Origin: Massilia norwichensis
Lineage (GTDB): Bacteria > Pseudomonadota > Gammaproteobacteria > Burkholderiales > Burkholderiaceae_D
DNA length: 64,000 nt
Direction of reading: 5' to 3'
Assembly: GCF_024753245.1 (NCBI RefSeq)
Contig: NZ_JANUGX010000022.1
Location: 1 to 64,000, forward strand
How positions within the stretch are numbered: position 1 is the stretch's first letter; each line of letters starts with the position of its first letter. Positions 7,299 to 16,830 of this stretch are shown here, piece after piece. The translations under genes were made by a program, and so were the position numbers. Under the pieces are notes generated by a model that was not told the origin of the DNA, made no database searches, and saw only the letters and a list, made by a program, of their open reading frames with translations.

Positions 7299-7408
7299 GT
7301 CATTCCCCTTCATCGAACGCAAAATGTTAATAAGCCGCTAACGGCGATGTATTGTATAACATAGTGCTTTGAGAAAAGGCTCGCACACGAGAAATCTTTC
7401 CCAAAGCG

Positions 7409-8221
7409 TCATTTCTGTTGCATCAGATTCTTCACGTGTTTTACCGGCACCGCATAGGTGATCCCGCTCGGGTTCGTGATCGCGGTCTCTTTCAGTCCCT
7501 TGACGAACACGGCGTTGATGACACCCCACACCTCGCCGCTGGCCGGATCGTAGACCGGGCTGCCGCTATTGCCCGGATAGGCCGTGCCGTCGAGCTGGAA
7601 GACATCGAAGGAAGAGCGCTGCAGCTGGGCCACCTGGCGCGGGTCGAGCTTGCGCGAATTCAAGGAGGGCCGGACGACCGGCGTGATCGCGGCCAGCGTG
7701 GCGCGGTGGGTGGCCGCGTGCAGGCCCAGCACCATTCCGAGCGGATAGCCGGTAAAGGCCAGTGCCTGTCCTTCCAGCACGCTGTCCGAATCGCCCAGCT
7801 TCAGCGCCGGCAGCGGCGGACCGCTCAGGCGCAGGTGGGCCAGGTCGTGCTCGGTGTCGCGCGCCACCAGCTGGGCTGGACGGAAGCGCACCATGTCACC
7901 GTCGCCGGTCACGATGCCGAGCTGCTCCATACGGGCCTCATCCAGCGTGTCGGGCACCACGTGCGCATTGGTGATCACGCTGAGGCCATCGCCCACCACG
8001 AAGCCGGTACCGAAGAACACGGTAGAAGGACTACGCGTGCGTTCGAAGGTGCCGACGCCGACGATCGAACGCTTGATTGTAGGAATCAACGCAGTCAAAT
8101 CCGCGGCGATGACCGGATTCAACAAGCATGTGGCCATGGCAACGGCGAGTAAATACAAACGGCCGCGTGAAGGTGTTTCGTTAGCGCACCAACCGTGCAC
8201 CCCTTTTTGCAATTTAGACAT
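7409..8221 (-). CDS. trypsin-like serine protease, exported
   Basis: A 270-residue S1-type (trypsin-like, HtrA-fold) protease without a PDZ domain. The catalytic triad is visible: His in TNAHVV (about residue 86), Asp in EHDLAHL (about 124) and Ser in PGNSGSP (about 219). A hydrophobic signal segment spans about residues 22-40 (LYLLAVAMATCLL...AA), so it acts in the periplasm or outside. Proteases of this kind are often found next to XrtA EPS genes, but the substrate is unknown. No clear ribosome binding site precedes the ATG at 8221. It is upstream of the export lipoprotein gene, probably in one transcript. Confidence 0.85.
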   Translation of the reverse strand: MSKLQKGVHGWCANETPSRGRLYLLAVAMATCLLNPVIAADLTALIPTIKRSIVGVGTFERTRSPSTVFFGTGFVVGDGLSVITNAHVVPDTLDEARMEQLGIVTGDGDMVRFRPAQLVARDTEHDLAHLRLSGPPLPALKLGDSDSVLEGQALAFTGYPLGMVLGLHAATHRATLAAITPVVRPSLNSRKLDPRQVAQLQRSSFDVFQLDGTAYPGNSGSPVYDPASGEVWGVINAVFVKGLKETAITNPSGITYAVPVKHVKNLMQQK

Positions 8222-8521
8222 TACAATGAAGCAGTCTTTTTTAGAAAGTTGCGATTTCGCAAGTCTACTTCATGAATGCTTCACACGTCGCCGCTCTCGT
8301 TGCCCAAACGCATAATTTCACAAATTCAATGCGAAAAGAGCGCTAAGTCCGGGTTTCTTAAAGGAATTTGTGTTGTAGCCCGGGTACGTCTTGTTGAGCT
8401 CTTCACATTTTTCTTGTGCTTAATTGCAATTGCTCTGACTACAAGCGATGATGCGAGTATTCCCGTTCCTTTGATCCAGATCACTACATGAACCTGGATC
8501 TTTCTTGGTGAGATTGACAAG
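8222..8521. promoter_or_regulatory. divergent intergenic region between protease and EPS operon
   Basis: A 300-base non-coding region that must hold the promoters for the protease (minus) and the large EPS operon (plus). A perfect 14-base palindrome lies at 8249-8262 (TTGCGATTTCGCAA), and GATCCAG at 8473-8479 pairs with CTGGATC at 8494-8500 just before the first EPS gene. No sigma-54 site is present. I could not assign a convincing -35/-10 pair. Confidence 0.5.
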
Positions 8522-10063
8522 ATGGCAGAGATCACAGCCACCCTCCTGAACTTCCTTAAAGCAATCGGCAAATACCGCTGGTATGCGGTCGCCATCTCCT
8601 GGACGATCGCCGTGATCGGCTGGGCGGTGGTCATGCGCCTGCCCAACCAGTACGAGGCTTCGGCCCGGGTCTACGTCGACACCCAGAGCATCCTCAAGCC
8701 CCTGCTGTCGGGCATGACCACGCTGCCCAACCTGGATCAGCAGGTGGTGTTCATGCGCCGCACCCTGATCAGCCGCCCGAACGTCGAGAAACTGATGCGC
8801 ATGGTGGACCTGGACGTCAAGGCCAAGGACACCAAGGAACACGAAAAGATGGTCGACGACCTGGTGTCGAAGATCAAGATCGCCGGCACCGAACGCGACG
8901 ACATCTATACGATCACCTACACCGCGGACAATCCCAAGCTGGGCAAGGACATCGTGGCCTCGCTGCTGACCATCTTCGTCGAGGGCAGCTTCGGTGGCAA
9001 GAAGCAGGATTCGGAAAAGGCCGTGCAATTCATCGACGACCAGATCAAGTCGTATGAAGAGAAGCTGAGCGCCGCCGAGAACCAGCTGAAAGAGTTCAAG
9101 ATCAAGAACATGGGCCTGCTGCCGCGCGAAGGCGGCGGCGACTTCAGCGGCCAGCTGATCCAGGCCACCGACCAGCTGAGCCAGGCGCGCCTGGAACTGG
9201 CCGAGGCCGAGCAGGCCCGCAATGCGATCCGCCGCCAGATCTCGGGCGAACCGAGCAAGACGGGCAAGCCGGGCGACATCGAGATCCCGGTCACCGATCC
9301 GGAACTGGAAAACCGCATCGCCACCGCCCAGAAGAACCTCGATGCCCTGCGCCTGCAGTACACCGAGCAGCACCCGGACATCGTCGCCAATCGCCGCCTG
9401 CTGGACCAGCTGCTGGCGCAGAAGGCCGACCTGTCCAAGCAGAAGAAGCGCAGCGCGGATCCGGGCGCCGGCTATAGCCCGATGCTGCAGCAGCTGAGCG
9501 TGTCGCTGTCGCAGGCCGAAGCCCATGTGGCCTCGATGCGCACCCGCGTCGACGAGTATTCGGCCCGCGTGGCGCGCCTGCGCACCCAGAGCGGCCTGGT
9601 GCCGGAAGTCGAAGCCCAGCTCGCCCAGCTCAACCGCGACTACCAGGTCAACAAGGACAACTACCAGAAGCTGCTCGAGCGCCGCGAATCGGCGCGCCTG
9701 TCGGGCGACCTGTCGTCGGCCACCGACATGCTGACCTTCCGCGTGATCGACCCGCCGACCGTCCCGACCCAGCCGACCGGCCCGAACCGCCTGCGCCTGT
9801 TCTCGCTGGTGTTCGCCGCTGCCCTGGTCGCCGGCATTGCCGTCGCCTTCCTGATGAGCCAACTGCGTCCGACCTTCCTCAGCCAGGCCTCCCTGCGCGA
9901 AGTCACCGGCTTGCCGGTGCTCGGCTCGATCGGCATGAACTGGACCGCGGAACAGACCGTACGCCGCAAACGCCGCCTGGCCGCCCTCGGGGTGTCGGTG
10001 CTGGTGCTGTTCGGCGTGTATGGGGCGGGCATGGCAGCCATCCTGTCCCACCCCACGCTTTAA
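8522..10063 (+). CDS. XrtA-associated polysaccharide chain length determinant (Wzz-like)
   Basis: Inner-membrane polysaccharide co-polymerase of 513 residues. It has a Wzz N-terminal domain with a membrane segment at about residues 19-40, a long periplasmic helical region (about 150-400, predicted coiled coil, e.g. EEKLSAAENQLKEFK and repeated QLSQARLELAEAEQ), then the Pro-rich motif PPTVPTQPTGPN before a second membrane segment at about 430-452 and a third near 482-505. This fits the chain-length family of the PEP-CTERM/XrtA system. It would set polymer length together with the tyrosine kinase encoded next. It is the first gene of the plus-strand operon; the site before the ATG is weak (GGTGAG, 11 bases upstream). 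Confidence 0.92.
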   Translation: MAEITATLLNFLKAIGKYRWYAVAISWTIAVIGWAVVMRLPNQYEASARVYVDTQSILKPLLSGMTTLPNLDQQVVFMRRTLISRPNVEKLMRMVDLDVKAKDTKEHEKMVDDLVSKIKIAGTERDDIYTITYTADNPKLGKDIVASLLTIFVEGSFGGKKQDSEKAVQFIDDQIKSYEEKLSAAENQLKEFKIKNMGLLPREGGGDFSGQLIQATDQLSQARLELAEAEQARNAIRRQISGEPSKTGKPGDIEIPVTDPELENRIATAQKNLDALRLQYTEQHPDIVANRRLLDQLLAQKADLSKQKKRSADPGAGYSPMLQQLSVSLSQAEAHVASMRTRVDEYSARVARLRTQSGLVPEVEAQLAQLNRDYQVNKDNYQKLLERRESARLSGDLSSATDMLTFRVIDPPTVPTQPTGPNRLRLFSLVFAAALVAGIAVAFLMSQLRPTFLSQASLREVTGLPVLGSIGMNWTAEQTVRRKRRLAALGVSVLVLFGVYGAGMAAILSHPTL

Positions 10064-10100
10064 TCGCGGCGCGCCCCGCAAAGATTGCAAGGAGTTCCAC

Positions 10101-11039
10101 GTGAGCATTATCGAAAAAGCGGCCAGCCGCATCGACCGGCAGCGTAGCGCTGCCACCGCCAGCCCTGTCGGCCAGATCGAAGCCGCCGCGCTCCACAGCG
10201 CGACCGAGATCCCGACCGTGACCGTGGCCGACACCGTCATCCACGACACCGTGCACGCGATTCCGGCCGCACCGGCGATCGCCAACGAGCAGCCGGCGGC
10301 CCCGAAGGTGAGCACCCGCCGCGTCGAGCTGGACCTGGCACGCATGCGCGATCTGGGCATGGTGACCGCGGCCGGCGGCCGTACCTCGCTGCTGGAAGAC
10401 TTCCGCATCATCAAGCGCCCGCTGCTGCAGCGCGCCTTCGGCGAGCGCAAGCCGGGCGAGAAGCCGGGCAACCTGATCATGGTGACCAGCTCGCTGCCGG
10501 GCGAAGGCAAGACCTATACCGCGATCAACCTGGCGATGAGCATCGCGATGGAACTCGACCACACGGTACTGCTGGTCGACGCCGACGTGGCGCGTCCCTC
10601 GGTGCTGCGCACCCTCGGCCTGCCGCCCCAGCGCGGCCTGATGGACATCCTGGTCGACGACAAGCTCGACATGGGCGACGTGCTGCTGCGCACCAACGTC
10701 GATACGCTGTCGATCCTGCCGGCCGGCACCAGCACGCCGCGCGCAACCGAGCTGCTGGCCAGCTCGACGATGAGCAACCTGGTCAACGAGATCGCCAACC
10801 GCTATCCGGACCGGATCGTGATCTTCGATTCGCCGCCGCTGCTGCTGACCAGCGAATCGCGCGTGCTGGCTTCGCACATGGGCCAGATCGTGATGGTGGT
10901 CGAAGCCCAGACCACGACCCAGCATGCGGTCAAGGAAGCGCTGAGCCAGCTCGAAGGCTTCAACAACGTGAACCTCATCTATAACAAGACCAGGGACCTC
11001 CCCGGCATCGAAGAGACGTATGACTATCACTACGGCTAA
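10101..11039 (+). CDS. XrtA-associated tyrosine autokinase (CpsD/BY-kinase)
   Basis: Cytoplasmic bacterial tyrosine kinase of about 312 residues. The Walker A motif is LPGEGKT (about residue 134), the Walker A'-like motif VLLVDADVARPS follows, and Walker B-like IFDSPPLLL comes later. The C-terminus carries a Tyr cluster (TYDYHYG), the usual autophosphorylation tail. I choose the GTG at 10101 because AAGGAG lies 7 bases upstream; longer in-frame starts run into the previous gene. It would control polymerisation through the chain-length protein. The next gene starts inside its last 20 bases. Confidence 0.92.
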   Translation: MSIIEKAASRIDRQRSAATASPVGQIEAAALHSATEIPTVTVADTVIHDTVHAIPAAPAIANEQPAAPKVSTRRVELDLARMRDLGMVTAAGGRTSLLEDFRIIKRPLLQRAFGERKPGEKPGNLIMVTSSLPGEGKTYTAINLAMSIAMELDHTVLLVDADVARPSVLRTLGLPPQRGLMDILVDDKLDMGDVLLRTNVDTLSILPAGTSTPRATELLASSTMSNLVNEIANRYPDRIVIFDSPPLLLTSESRVLASHMGQIVMVVEAQTTTQHAVKEALSQLEGFNNVNLIYNKTRDLPGIEETYDYHYG

Positions 11040-12576
11040 GCGTCCGGACCGGGCGCTGCTGCTGACGCCGCTCGCCCTGGCGGCACTGCTGTTGTCGGCC
11101 GAATGTCGCGCCGACTGGAAATTTGTCCCGAGTGCGGGCGTGACCGAAACCTATACCGACAACGTCAACCTGCAGCCCGACGATCGCGCACACGGCCAGT
11201 TCGTCAGCGAAGCGATGGGCGGCTTTGCGCTGACCCAGCGCAGCGCGCGGCTGCAGGCTGCGGCCTCGGCCCGCCTGCACCAGTTCGCGTACACGAATGG
11301 CGAACTGCCGAACCTGAATGACCGCAGCTACGATTACAGCGCCGCGGCCCTGGCCAAGCTGGCGGACGATCTCTTCCTCGACGTGTATGCCGCCGGCGGC
11401 CCGCAGAGCATTTCGGCCTTCGGGCCGCAGGTCAGCGACAACCTGTACTCGACGGGTAACCGCACCAACGTCAAAAGCTGGCGCATCAGCCCCTACGTCC
11501 AGCATCACTACGGCAATGTGGTCGACATGCTGCTGCGCTATTCGCGCGACGGCGTCGATGCCGGCGAACGCAACGCCTTCGGTTCGAGCACGTCCAGCAG
11601 CGGCAGCCTCAGCTTCAACAGCGGCACCGCCTTCCATACCGTCGGCTGGGGGCTGTCGGTGAACCACCAGGAAATGCAGAACCGGGCAGCCGGCCCTTCG
11701 TCATCCAGCAATGCCCTGGCCAACCTGCGCCTGCGCTATTCGCAGCGCCTGAGCCTGACCGCCAGCGGCGGTTACGACGAATACGATTACCAATCGCTGG
11801 GTGGACGCACCAGCGGCCGCAACTGGACCGGCGGCTTCATCTGGACGCCGTCGTCACGCACCAGCCTGCAGCTCAGCTACGGCCGCCGCTATTTCGGCAA
11901 GACCGGATCGCTGGCCGCCAGCCACCGTAGCCGCCGCAGCGTCTGGAGCATCAACTACAGCGACGCGATCACCACCACCCGCCAGCAATTCCTGCTGCCG
12001 TCGACGATCGATACCGCCGCCCTGCTCGACACCCTGTTCAGCGCTTCGATCCCGGACCCGGTGCTGCGCCAGCAGGCGGTGCAGGCCTACCTGCAGGCGA
12101 CCGGCCTGCCGCCCAGCCTGGCCAACAACGTGAATTACCTCAGCAACCGCTATATGCGCCAGAAACAGCTGCAGGCCGCGGTCGCCTTCAACTGGGCGCA
12201 CAGCAGCCTGGTGACCTCCGTGTACAAGAGCGAGCGTACCGCCTTGTCGCTGCAGCAGAGCGACAGCGAACTGCTCGGCAGCCAGCTGGCCACCTTGAAC
12301 GACAACACCCGCCAGCGCGGCGTCAACAGCGTGTTCGTCTACCGCCTGTCGTCGCGCACGTCGGCCACCGCCAGCGCGAGCCTGAGCCGCGTCAGCTCGC
12401 TCGACACCGGCTTTACCGAAAACCACAGCCAGCTGCGGGTCGGCCTGGCGCGTCGCATCGACCGCCGCCTGAACGCCGCGGTCGACCTGCGCCACGTGCG
12501 CGGCGGCAGTGGCGCCGGCACCGGCCGGACTTACAGCGAAAACGCGTTGTCAGCCTCCCTTTCCGCCCAGTTCTAA
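11020..12576 (+). CDS. XrtA/PEP-CTERM-associated outer membrane beta-barrel protein
   Basis: A 518-residue exported protein. A signal peptide (about residues 12-31, LLLTPLALAALLLSAECRA) is followed by beta-rich sequence with alternating hydrophobic residues, and the last residue is Phe (ALSASLSAQF), as in outer-membrane barrels. It fits the barrel family found in XrtA loci, which is thought to help EPS secretion across the outer membrane. It begins inside the kinase gene (20-base overlap) and ends 11 bases before the ATPase gene. Confidence 0.88.
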   Translation: MTITTAKRPDRALLLTPLALAALLLSAECRADWKFVPSAGVTETYTDNVNLQPDDRAHGQFVSEAMGGFALTQRSARLQAAASARLHQFAYTNGELPNLNDRSYDYSAAALAKLADDLFLDVYAAGGPQSISAFGPQVSDNLYSTGNRTNVKSWRISPYVQHHYGNVVDMLLRYSRDGVDAGERNAFGSSTSSSGSLSFNSGTAFHTVGWGLSVNHQEMQNRAAGPSSSSNALANLRLRYSQRLSLTASGGYDEYDYQSLGGRTSGRNWTGGFIWTPSSRTSLQLSYGRRYFGKTGSLAASHRSRRSVWSINYSDAITTTRQQFLLPSTIDTAALLDTLFSASIPDPVLRQQAVQAYLQATGLPPSLANNVNYLSNRYMRQKQLQAAVAFNWAHSSLVTSVYKSERTALSLQQSDSELLGSQLATLNDNTRQRGVNSVFVYRLSSRTSATASASLSRVSSLDTGFTENHSQLRVGLARRIDRRLNAAVDLRHVRGGSGAGTGRTYSENALSASLSAQF

Positions 12577-12587
12577 TCGGAGCAGCG

Positions 12588-13649
12588 ATGTACGAGACCT
12601 ATTACGGATTTTCCGCCAAACCCTTCCAGCTGCGCCCGGACCCGCACTTCTTCTTCGGCAGCAAGGGCCACAAGCGCGCCATGGCCTACCTCGAGTACGG
12701 CCTGTCGCAGGGCGAGGGCTTCATCATCGTCACCGGCGAAGTCGGCGCGGGCAAGACCACGCTGGTGCGCAACCTGTTCAACCGCCTGCCGTCGGACCAG
12801 ATCGTCGCCGCGCACATCGTCAACACCCACCTGGATCCGGACGACACCCTGCGCATGGTGGTGTCGGCGTTCGGCCTGCCGTACGAAGGCGCGAGCAAGA
12901 CCGACCTGCTGACGCGCCTGGAAAAATTCCTGTGCGACGTCGACCACCAGGGCAAGCGCGCCCTGCTGGTCATCGACGAAGCCCAGAACCTGTCGGCGCG
13001 CACGGTCGAAGAGCTGCGCATGCTGTCGAACTTCCAGACCGACGATAAATCCCTGCTGCAGACCTTCCTGCTCGGCCAGCCCGAATTCCGCGCCACCCTG
13101 CACAGCCCCGGCATGCAGCAGCTGCGCCAGCGCGTGATCGCCAGCTACCACCTGGGCCCGATGGATGCGCAGGAGACCCGCGCCTATGTCGAGCACCGCC
13201 TGGCCACGGTCGGCTGGAACGGCGACCCATCCTTCGACGATGGCGCCCACGCCGCGATCTACGCCTACAGCGGCGGCATTCCGCGCAAGGTCAACACACT
13301 GATGGACCGCGTGCTGCTGATGGGCTACCTGGAAGAGATGCACGCCTTTACCGAGGCCGACGTCAACACCGTCATCAACGACATCAGCGAGGAATTCCAG
13401 GTGCCCGAGGGGCAGGCGGCTGCGCCCGCGCCGGTGGCGGAAGCCCTGCCCGGCAGCCTGGGCGGCCTGAACCAGGAACTGCGCACGCTCGACCAGCGCG
13501 TCGGCGAGCGCCGCGTGGCCAGCGTCGAAGTGCTGGACGAACGCATGATGCGCCTCGAAAAATCGATCGTTTCCGTACTGTCGATCCTGAAGAAGATCGT
13601 CGCCACGCCCCAGGGGGCGGTAACCCAGCCGATGGACAACCAAGAATGA
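12588..13649 (+). CDS. XrtA-associated AAA ATPase (ExeA-like)
   Basis: A 353-residue ATPase of the ExeA/GspA-like AAA family, the form found in PEP-CTERM loci. It starts with MYETYYGFSAKPFQLRPDP, typical of the family. Walker A is GEVGAGKTT (about residue 50), Walker B is LLVIDEAQ (about 127), and sensor/arginine regions follow (FLLGQPEF, LRQRVIASY). It lacks the C-terminal peptidoglycan-binding domain of full ExeA and instead has a Pro/Ala-rich linker and a helical tail. The ATG has GGAG 6 bases upstream. Its stop overlaps the next start (ATGA). Confidence 0.92.
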   Translation: MYETYYGFSAKPFQLRPDPHFFFGSKGHKRAMAYLEYGLSQGEGFIIVTGEVGAGKTTLVRNLFNRLPSDQIVAAHIVNTHLDPDDTLRMVVSAFGLPYEGASKTDLLTRLEKFLCDVDHQGKRALLVIDEAQNLSARTVEELRMLSNFQTDDKSLLQTFLLGQPEFRATLHSPGMQQLRQRVIASYHLGPMDAQETRAYVEHRLATVGWNGDPSFDDGAHAAIYAYSGGIPRKVNTLMDRVLLMGYLEEMHAFTEADVNTVINDISEEFQVPEGQAAAPAPVAEALPGSLGGLNQELRTLDQRVGERRVASVEVLDERMMRLEKSIVSVLSILKKIVATPQGAVTQPMDNQE

Positions 13650-14530
13650 ACATGGTCGAGCTCGCCCCACGCCGCCTGCCGGCGCCGGGGGAACGCATCC
13701 GCAACGCGATGACCTGCGACGTCGAGGATTACTTCCAGGTGTCCGCCTTCGCGCCCTACATCGACCGCGCCAGCTGGCCGAGCCGCGAGTGCCGCGTCGA
13801 AGCCAACATGGACCGCATCCTGGCGCTGTTCGAGCGTCATGGCGTGCGCGCGACCTTCTTCACGCTGGGCTGGATCGCCGAGCGCTATCCGCAGGTCGTG
13901 CGCCGCATCGTCGCCGGCGGCCATGAACTGGCCAGCCACGGTTACGGCCACCTGCGCGCCTCCGACCAGTCGCGCGCCGAATTCGCCAACGACATCCGCT
14001 CCGCCAAGGCGCTGCTGGAAGACATCGGCGGCCAGGCCGTGCTGGGCTACCGCGCACCGAGCTTCTCGATCGGCCGCGCCAACCTGTGGGCGCTGGATGA
14101 ACTTTTGGAAGCCGGCTACCGCTACAGCTCCAGCATCTACCCGATCGCGCACGACCACTACGGCATGCCGGAAGCGCCGCGCTTCGCGTTCTACCCGAAC
14201 GGCACGGACGGCCTGCTCGAAGTACCGATCACCACCGTGCAGATGCTGAAGCGGAACCTGCCGGCCGGCGGCGGCGGCTACTTCCGCCTGCTGCCCTACG
14301 CGCTGTCGCGCTGGATGATGGCCAAGGTCAACCGCGACGACCGCCAGCCGGCGCTGTTCTACTTCCACCCGTGGGAAATCGACACCCAGCAGCCGCGCCC
14401 GGAAGGCCTGGATGCCAAGTCGCGCTTCCGCCACTACATCAACATCGACCGGATGGAAAACCGCCTGGAAGCCCTGGCACGCGACTTCGCCTGGGATCGC
14501 ATGGACCGCATTTTTCTGAATCAAGCATGA
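13646..14530 (+). CDS. XrtA-associated polysaccharide deacetylase
   Basis: NodB-fold deacetylase of 294 residues with the DUF3473 extension seen in the XrtA branch. Motif 1 is TCDVEDYFQ (Asp25), motif 2 is HELASHGYGH (about residue 93), motif 3 is LGYRAPSFSI, and the C-terminal motif is FYFHPWEID. There is no signal peptide, so it may act on the lipid-linked repeat unit in the cytoplasm. It would remove N- or O-acetyl groups from EPS sugars. It overlaps both neighbours by 4 bases. Confidence 0.92.
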   Translation: MNMVELAPRRLPAPGERIRNAMTCDVEDYFQVSAFAPYIDRASWPSRECRVEANMDRILALFERHGVRATFFTLGWIAERYPQVVRRIVAGGHELASHGYGHLRASDQSRAEFANDIRSAKALLEDIGGQAVLGYRAPSFSIGRANLWALDELLEAGYRYSSSIYPIAHDHYGMPEAPRFAFYPNGTDGLLEVPITTVQMLKRNLPAGGGGYFRLLPYALSRWMMAKVNRDDRQPALFYFHPWEIDTQQPRPEGLDAKSRFRHYINIDRMENRLEALARDFAWDRMDRIFLNQA

Positions 14531-15618
14531 ACTCGATCATCGAAGCAGCAGTAGTCAAAAACGCGGCGCCGGCAACCGGTCCGCTGACCGTGCACCTGAT
14601 GCAGCCGCAGGACCGCGCGCGCTGGGACGCCTTTGTGCGCGCCTGCCCCGACGCCACCTTCTTCCACCTGTCCGGCTGGCAGGCGGTGATCGAAACGGCG
14701 TTCGGCATCAAGACCTGGTTCTACTACGTCGAGCAGAACGGCCAGATCCAGGGCGTCCTCTCCTTGGCCGAGATCAGGAGCCGCTTGTTCGGCCATTCGC
14801 TGGGCGCGATGCCGTTCTGCGTCTATGGCGGTCCTGCCGCCACCAATGATGCGGCGCGTCCCCTGCTCGACCAGGCCGCGCACGCGCTGGCGCAAAAGCT
14901 GGGCGTCGGCCACCTGGAATACCGCGGCATGCGGCGCTTCCACCCGGACGACGCGTCCTGGCACACCAAGGAGCTGTACGTCACCTTCCGCAAGGAGATC
15001 AGCGCCGACGACGAAACCAACCTGAACGCGATCCCGCGCAAGCAGCGTGCGATGGTCCGCAAGGGCATCAAGCTGGGCTTGAAGGGCGTGGTCGAGGACA
15101 ACGTCGACCGCATGTTCGAAGCCTATGCGCACAGCGTGCACCGCCTGGGCACCCCGGTGTTCCCGAAAAAATACTTCGCCCTGCTGCAAAAGACCTTCGG
15201 CGACGAGTGCGAAGTGCGCACCATCCTCACCGACAAGGATGAACTGGTGGGCTCGGTGCTGTCGTTCTACTGGCGCGACGAGGTCGTGCCCTATTACGGC
15301 GGCGGCATGGACATCGCGCGCAGCGTCGCCGGCAACGACTTCATGTACTGGAACCTGATGCAGGCCGCCGCCGCGCGCGGCTGCCGCATCTTCGATTTCG
15401 GCCGCAGCAAGCTGGGCACCGGTGCCTACGACTTCAAGAAGAACTGGGGTTTCACGGCCGAGCACCTGCCTTACGAGTACAAGCTGTATGGCGCCACCGC
15501 CCTGCCGGACAACAATCCGCTGAACCCGAAATACCAGCTGTTCATCAAGATGTGGAAGAAGCTGCCGCTGCCGGTGGCGAATTTCATGGGCCCCTACATC
15601 GTCCGCAACCTGGGCTGA
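14527..15618 (+). CDS. FemAB family XrtA-associated protein
   Basis: A 363-residue protein with a GNAT/FemAB-like fold (FemAB branch of XrtA systems). Visible signatures include FHLSGWQAVIE, HLEYRG, the central KQRAMVRKG and the C-terminal FDFGRSKLGTGAYDFKKNWGF. Family proteins join an amino acid or acyl group from a tRNA or CoA donor to an acceptor, here probably an amino sugar of the EPS; the donor is unknown. The ATG at 14527 overlaps the stop of the deacetylase gene (ATGA). Confidence 0.9.
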   Translation: MNSIIEAAVVKNAAPATGPLTVHLMQPQDRARWDAFVRACPDATFFHLSGWQAVIETAFGIKTWFYYVEQNGQIQGVLSLAEIRSRLFGHSLGAMPFCVYGGPAATNDAARPLLDQAAHALAQKLGVGHLEYRGMRRFHPDDASWHTKELYVTFRKEISADDETNLNAIPRKQRAMVRKGIKLGLKGVVEDNVDRMFEAYAHSVHRLGTPVFPKKYFALLQKTFGDECEVRTILTDKDELVGSVLSFYWRDEVVPYYGGGMDIARSVAGNDFMYWNLMQAAAARGCRIFDFGRSKLGTGAYDFKKNWGFTAEHLPYEYKLYGATALPDNNPLNPKYQLFIKMWKKLPLPVANFMGPYIVRNLG

Positions 15619-15633
15619 CACTGGACCGACATC

Positions 15634-16830
15634 GTGGAAGACCTGCTCCTGCTGATCCACCGGATCCCCTACCCGCCCAACAAGGGCGACAAGATCCGTT
15701 CCTACCACCTGCTCAAGCATCTGGCCAAACACTACCGGGTCCACCTGGCCACTTTTGTGGACGACCCGGACGACTGGCAATACGTGCCGCATGTGGAGGC
15801 GCTGTGCGCGAGCAGCCATTTCGCCCGCATGCAGCCGCTGCTGGCGCGTGCCAAAAGCCTGTTCGCGCTGCTGAAGAACCGCTCGCTGTCGCTCGAGTAC
15901 TACCGCGACGCCGCCATGGCGCGCTGGGTGCGCGAGACCGTCGCCGCGCACGGCATCGAGCGCGTGCTGGTGTTCTCGTCGGCGATGGCGCAGTACGCCG
16001 ATCCGTTTCGCGGCGCGCGCCGGGTGGTCGATTTCTGCGACGTCGACTCCGACAAATGGCGCCAGTACGCGGACAAGAAATCCTTTCCGATGAATCTGCT
16101 GTACCGTTACGAAGCCACGCGCCTGCTCGACTACGAGCGGCAGGTGGCGCGCGACTACGACGCCTCGCTGTTCGTGTCCGCTCCGGAGGCCGACCTGTTC
16201 CGCCAGCTGGCGCCGGAAAGCACCGCCAAGATCGGCCACTTCAACAACGGCGTCGATACCGATTACTTCTCGCCCGATCAGGCCGATGCCAGCCCCTACG
16301 CTGCCGGTGAGCGCGCGCTGGTGTTCACCGGGGCGATGGATTACTGGCCGAACGTGGACGCGGTCCAGTGGTTCTGCGACAGCGTGTTCCCGGCCCTGCG
16401 CGAGCGCTGCCCCGACCTGCGCTTCTACATCGTCGGCTCGCGTCCCAACCCCGCGGTGCAGGCGCTCGGCCAGCGTGCGGGCGTGACGGTAACCGGCACG
16501 GTACCGGACGTGCGTCCCTACATCGCCCACGCGGCGGTGGCGGTGGCGCCGCTGCGTATCGCGCGGGGTATCCAGAACAAGGTGCTGGAAGCGATGGCCA
16601 TGGCGCGCGCCGTGGTGGTATCGCCGCAGGCGCTGGAAGGCATCGACGCCGAGCCGGGCACCGAACTGGTGCTGGCCGAAGACGCCCGCGCCTTCATCGA
16701 CGCCGTCAACGCGCTGCTGGCCAGCCAGGACGGCGCCCGCGAAGCGATCGGCCAGGCCGCGCGCGCCAAGGTCCAGCGCCGCTATAGCTGGTCGAGCAAT
16801 CTTGCCTGCATTGGAGAGAACCTGGAATGA
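15634..16830 (+). CDS. XrtA-associated glycosyltransferase, GT4 (stp1 family)
   Basis: A 398-residue GT-B-fold glycosyltransferase. The N-terminus has HRIPYPPNKGDKIRSYHLLKHL, the hallmark of the sugar transferase family found next to exosortase A. The C-terminal GT4 domain begins at about 220 (ALVFTGAMDYWPNVDA) and has RIARGIQNKVLEAMAMARAVV, the donor-binding region. It starts at a GTG at 15634, 15 bases after the FemAB stop, with only a weak ribosome binding site. It adds one sugar to the lipid-linked repeat unit; which sugar is unknown. Confidence 0.9.
   Translation: MEDLLLLIHRIPYPPNKGDKIRSYHLLKHLAKHYRVHLATFVDDPDDWQYVPHVEALCASSHFARMQPLLARAKSLFALLKNRSLSLEYYRDAAMARWVRETVAAHGIERVLVFSSAMAQYADPFRGARRVVDFCDVDSDKWRQYADKKSFPMNLLYRYEATRLLDYERQVARDYDASLFVSAPEADLFRQLAPESTAKIGHFNNGVDTDYFSPDQADASPYAAGERALVFTGAMDYWPNVDAVQWFCDSVFPALRERCPDLRFYIVGSRPNPAVQALGQRAGVTVTGTVPDVRPYIAHAAVAVAPLRIARGIQNKVLEAMAMARAVVVSPQALEGIDAEPGTELVLAEDARAFIDAVNALLASQDGAREAIGQAARAKVQRRYSWSSNLACIGENLE

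Noticed and set aside
8420..10510. 696-codon minus-strand frame opposite the chain-length gene
   Set aside because: Low-complexity Gln/Ala/Arg sequence typical of antisense shadows; covers a real gene and the promoter region.
14521..16530. 669-codon minus-strand frame
   Set aside because: Antisense to FemAB and glycosyltransferase genes that carry clear motifs; no recognisable domain.
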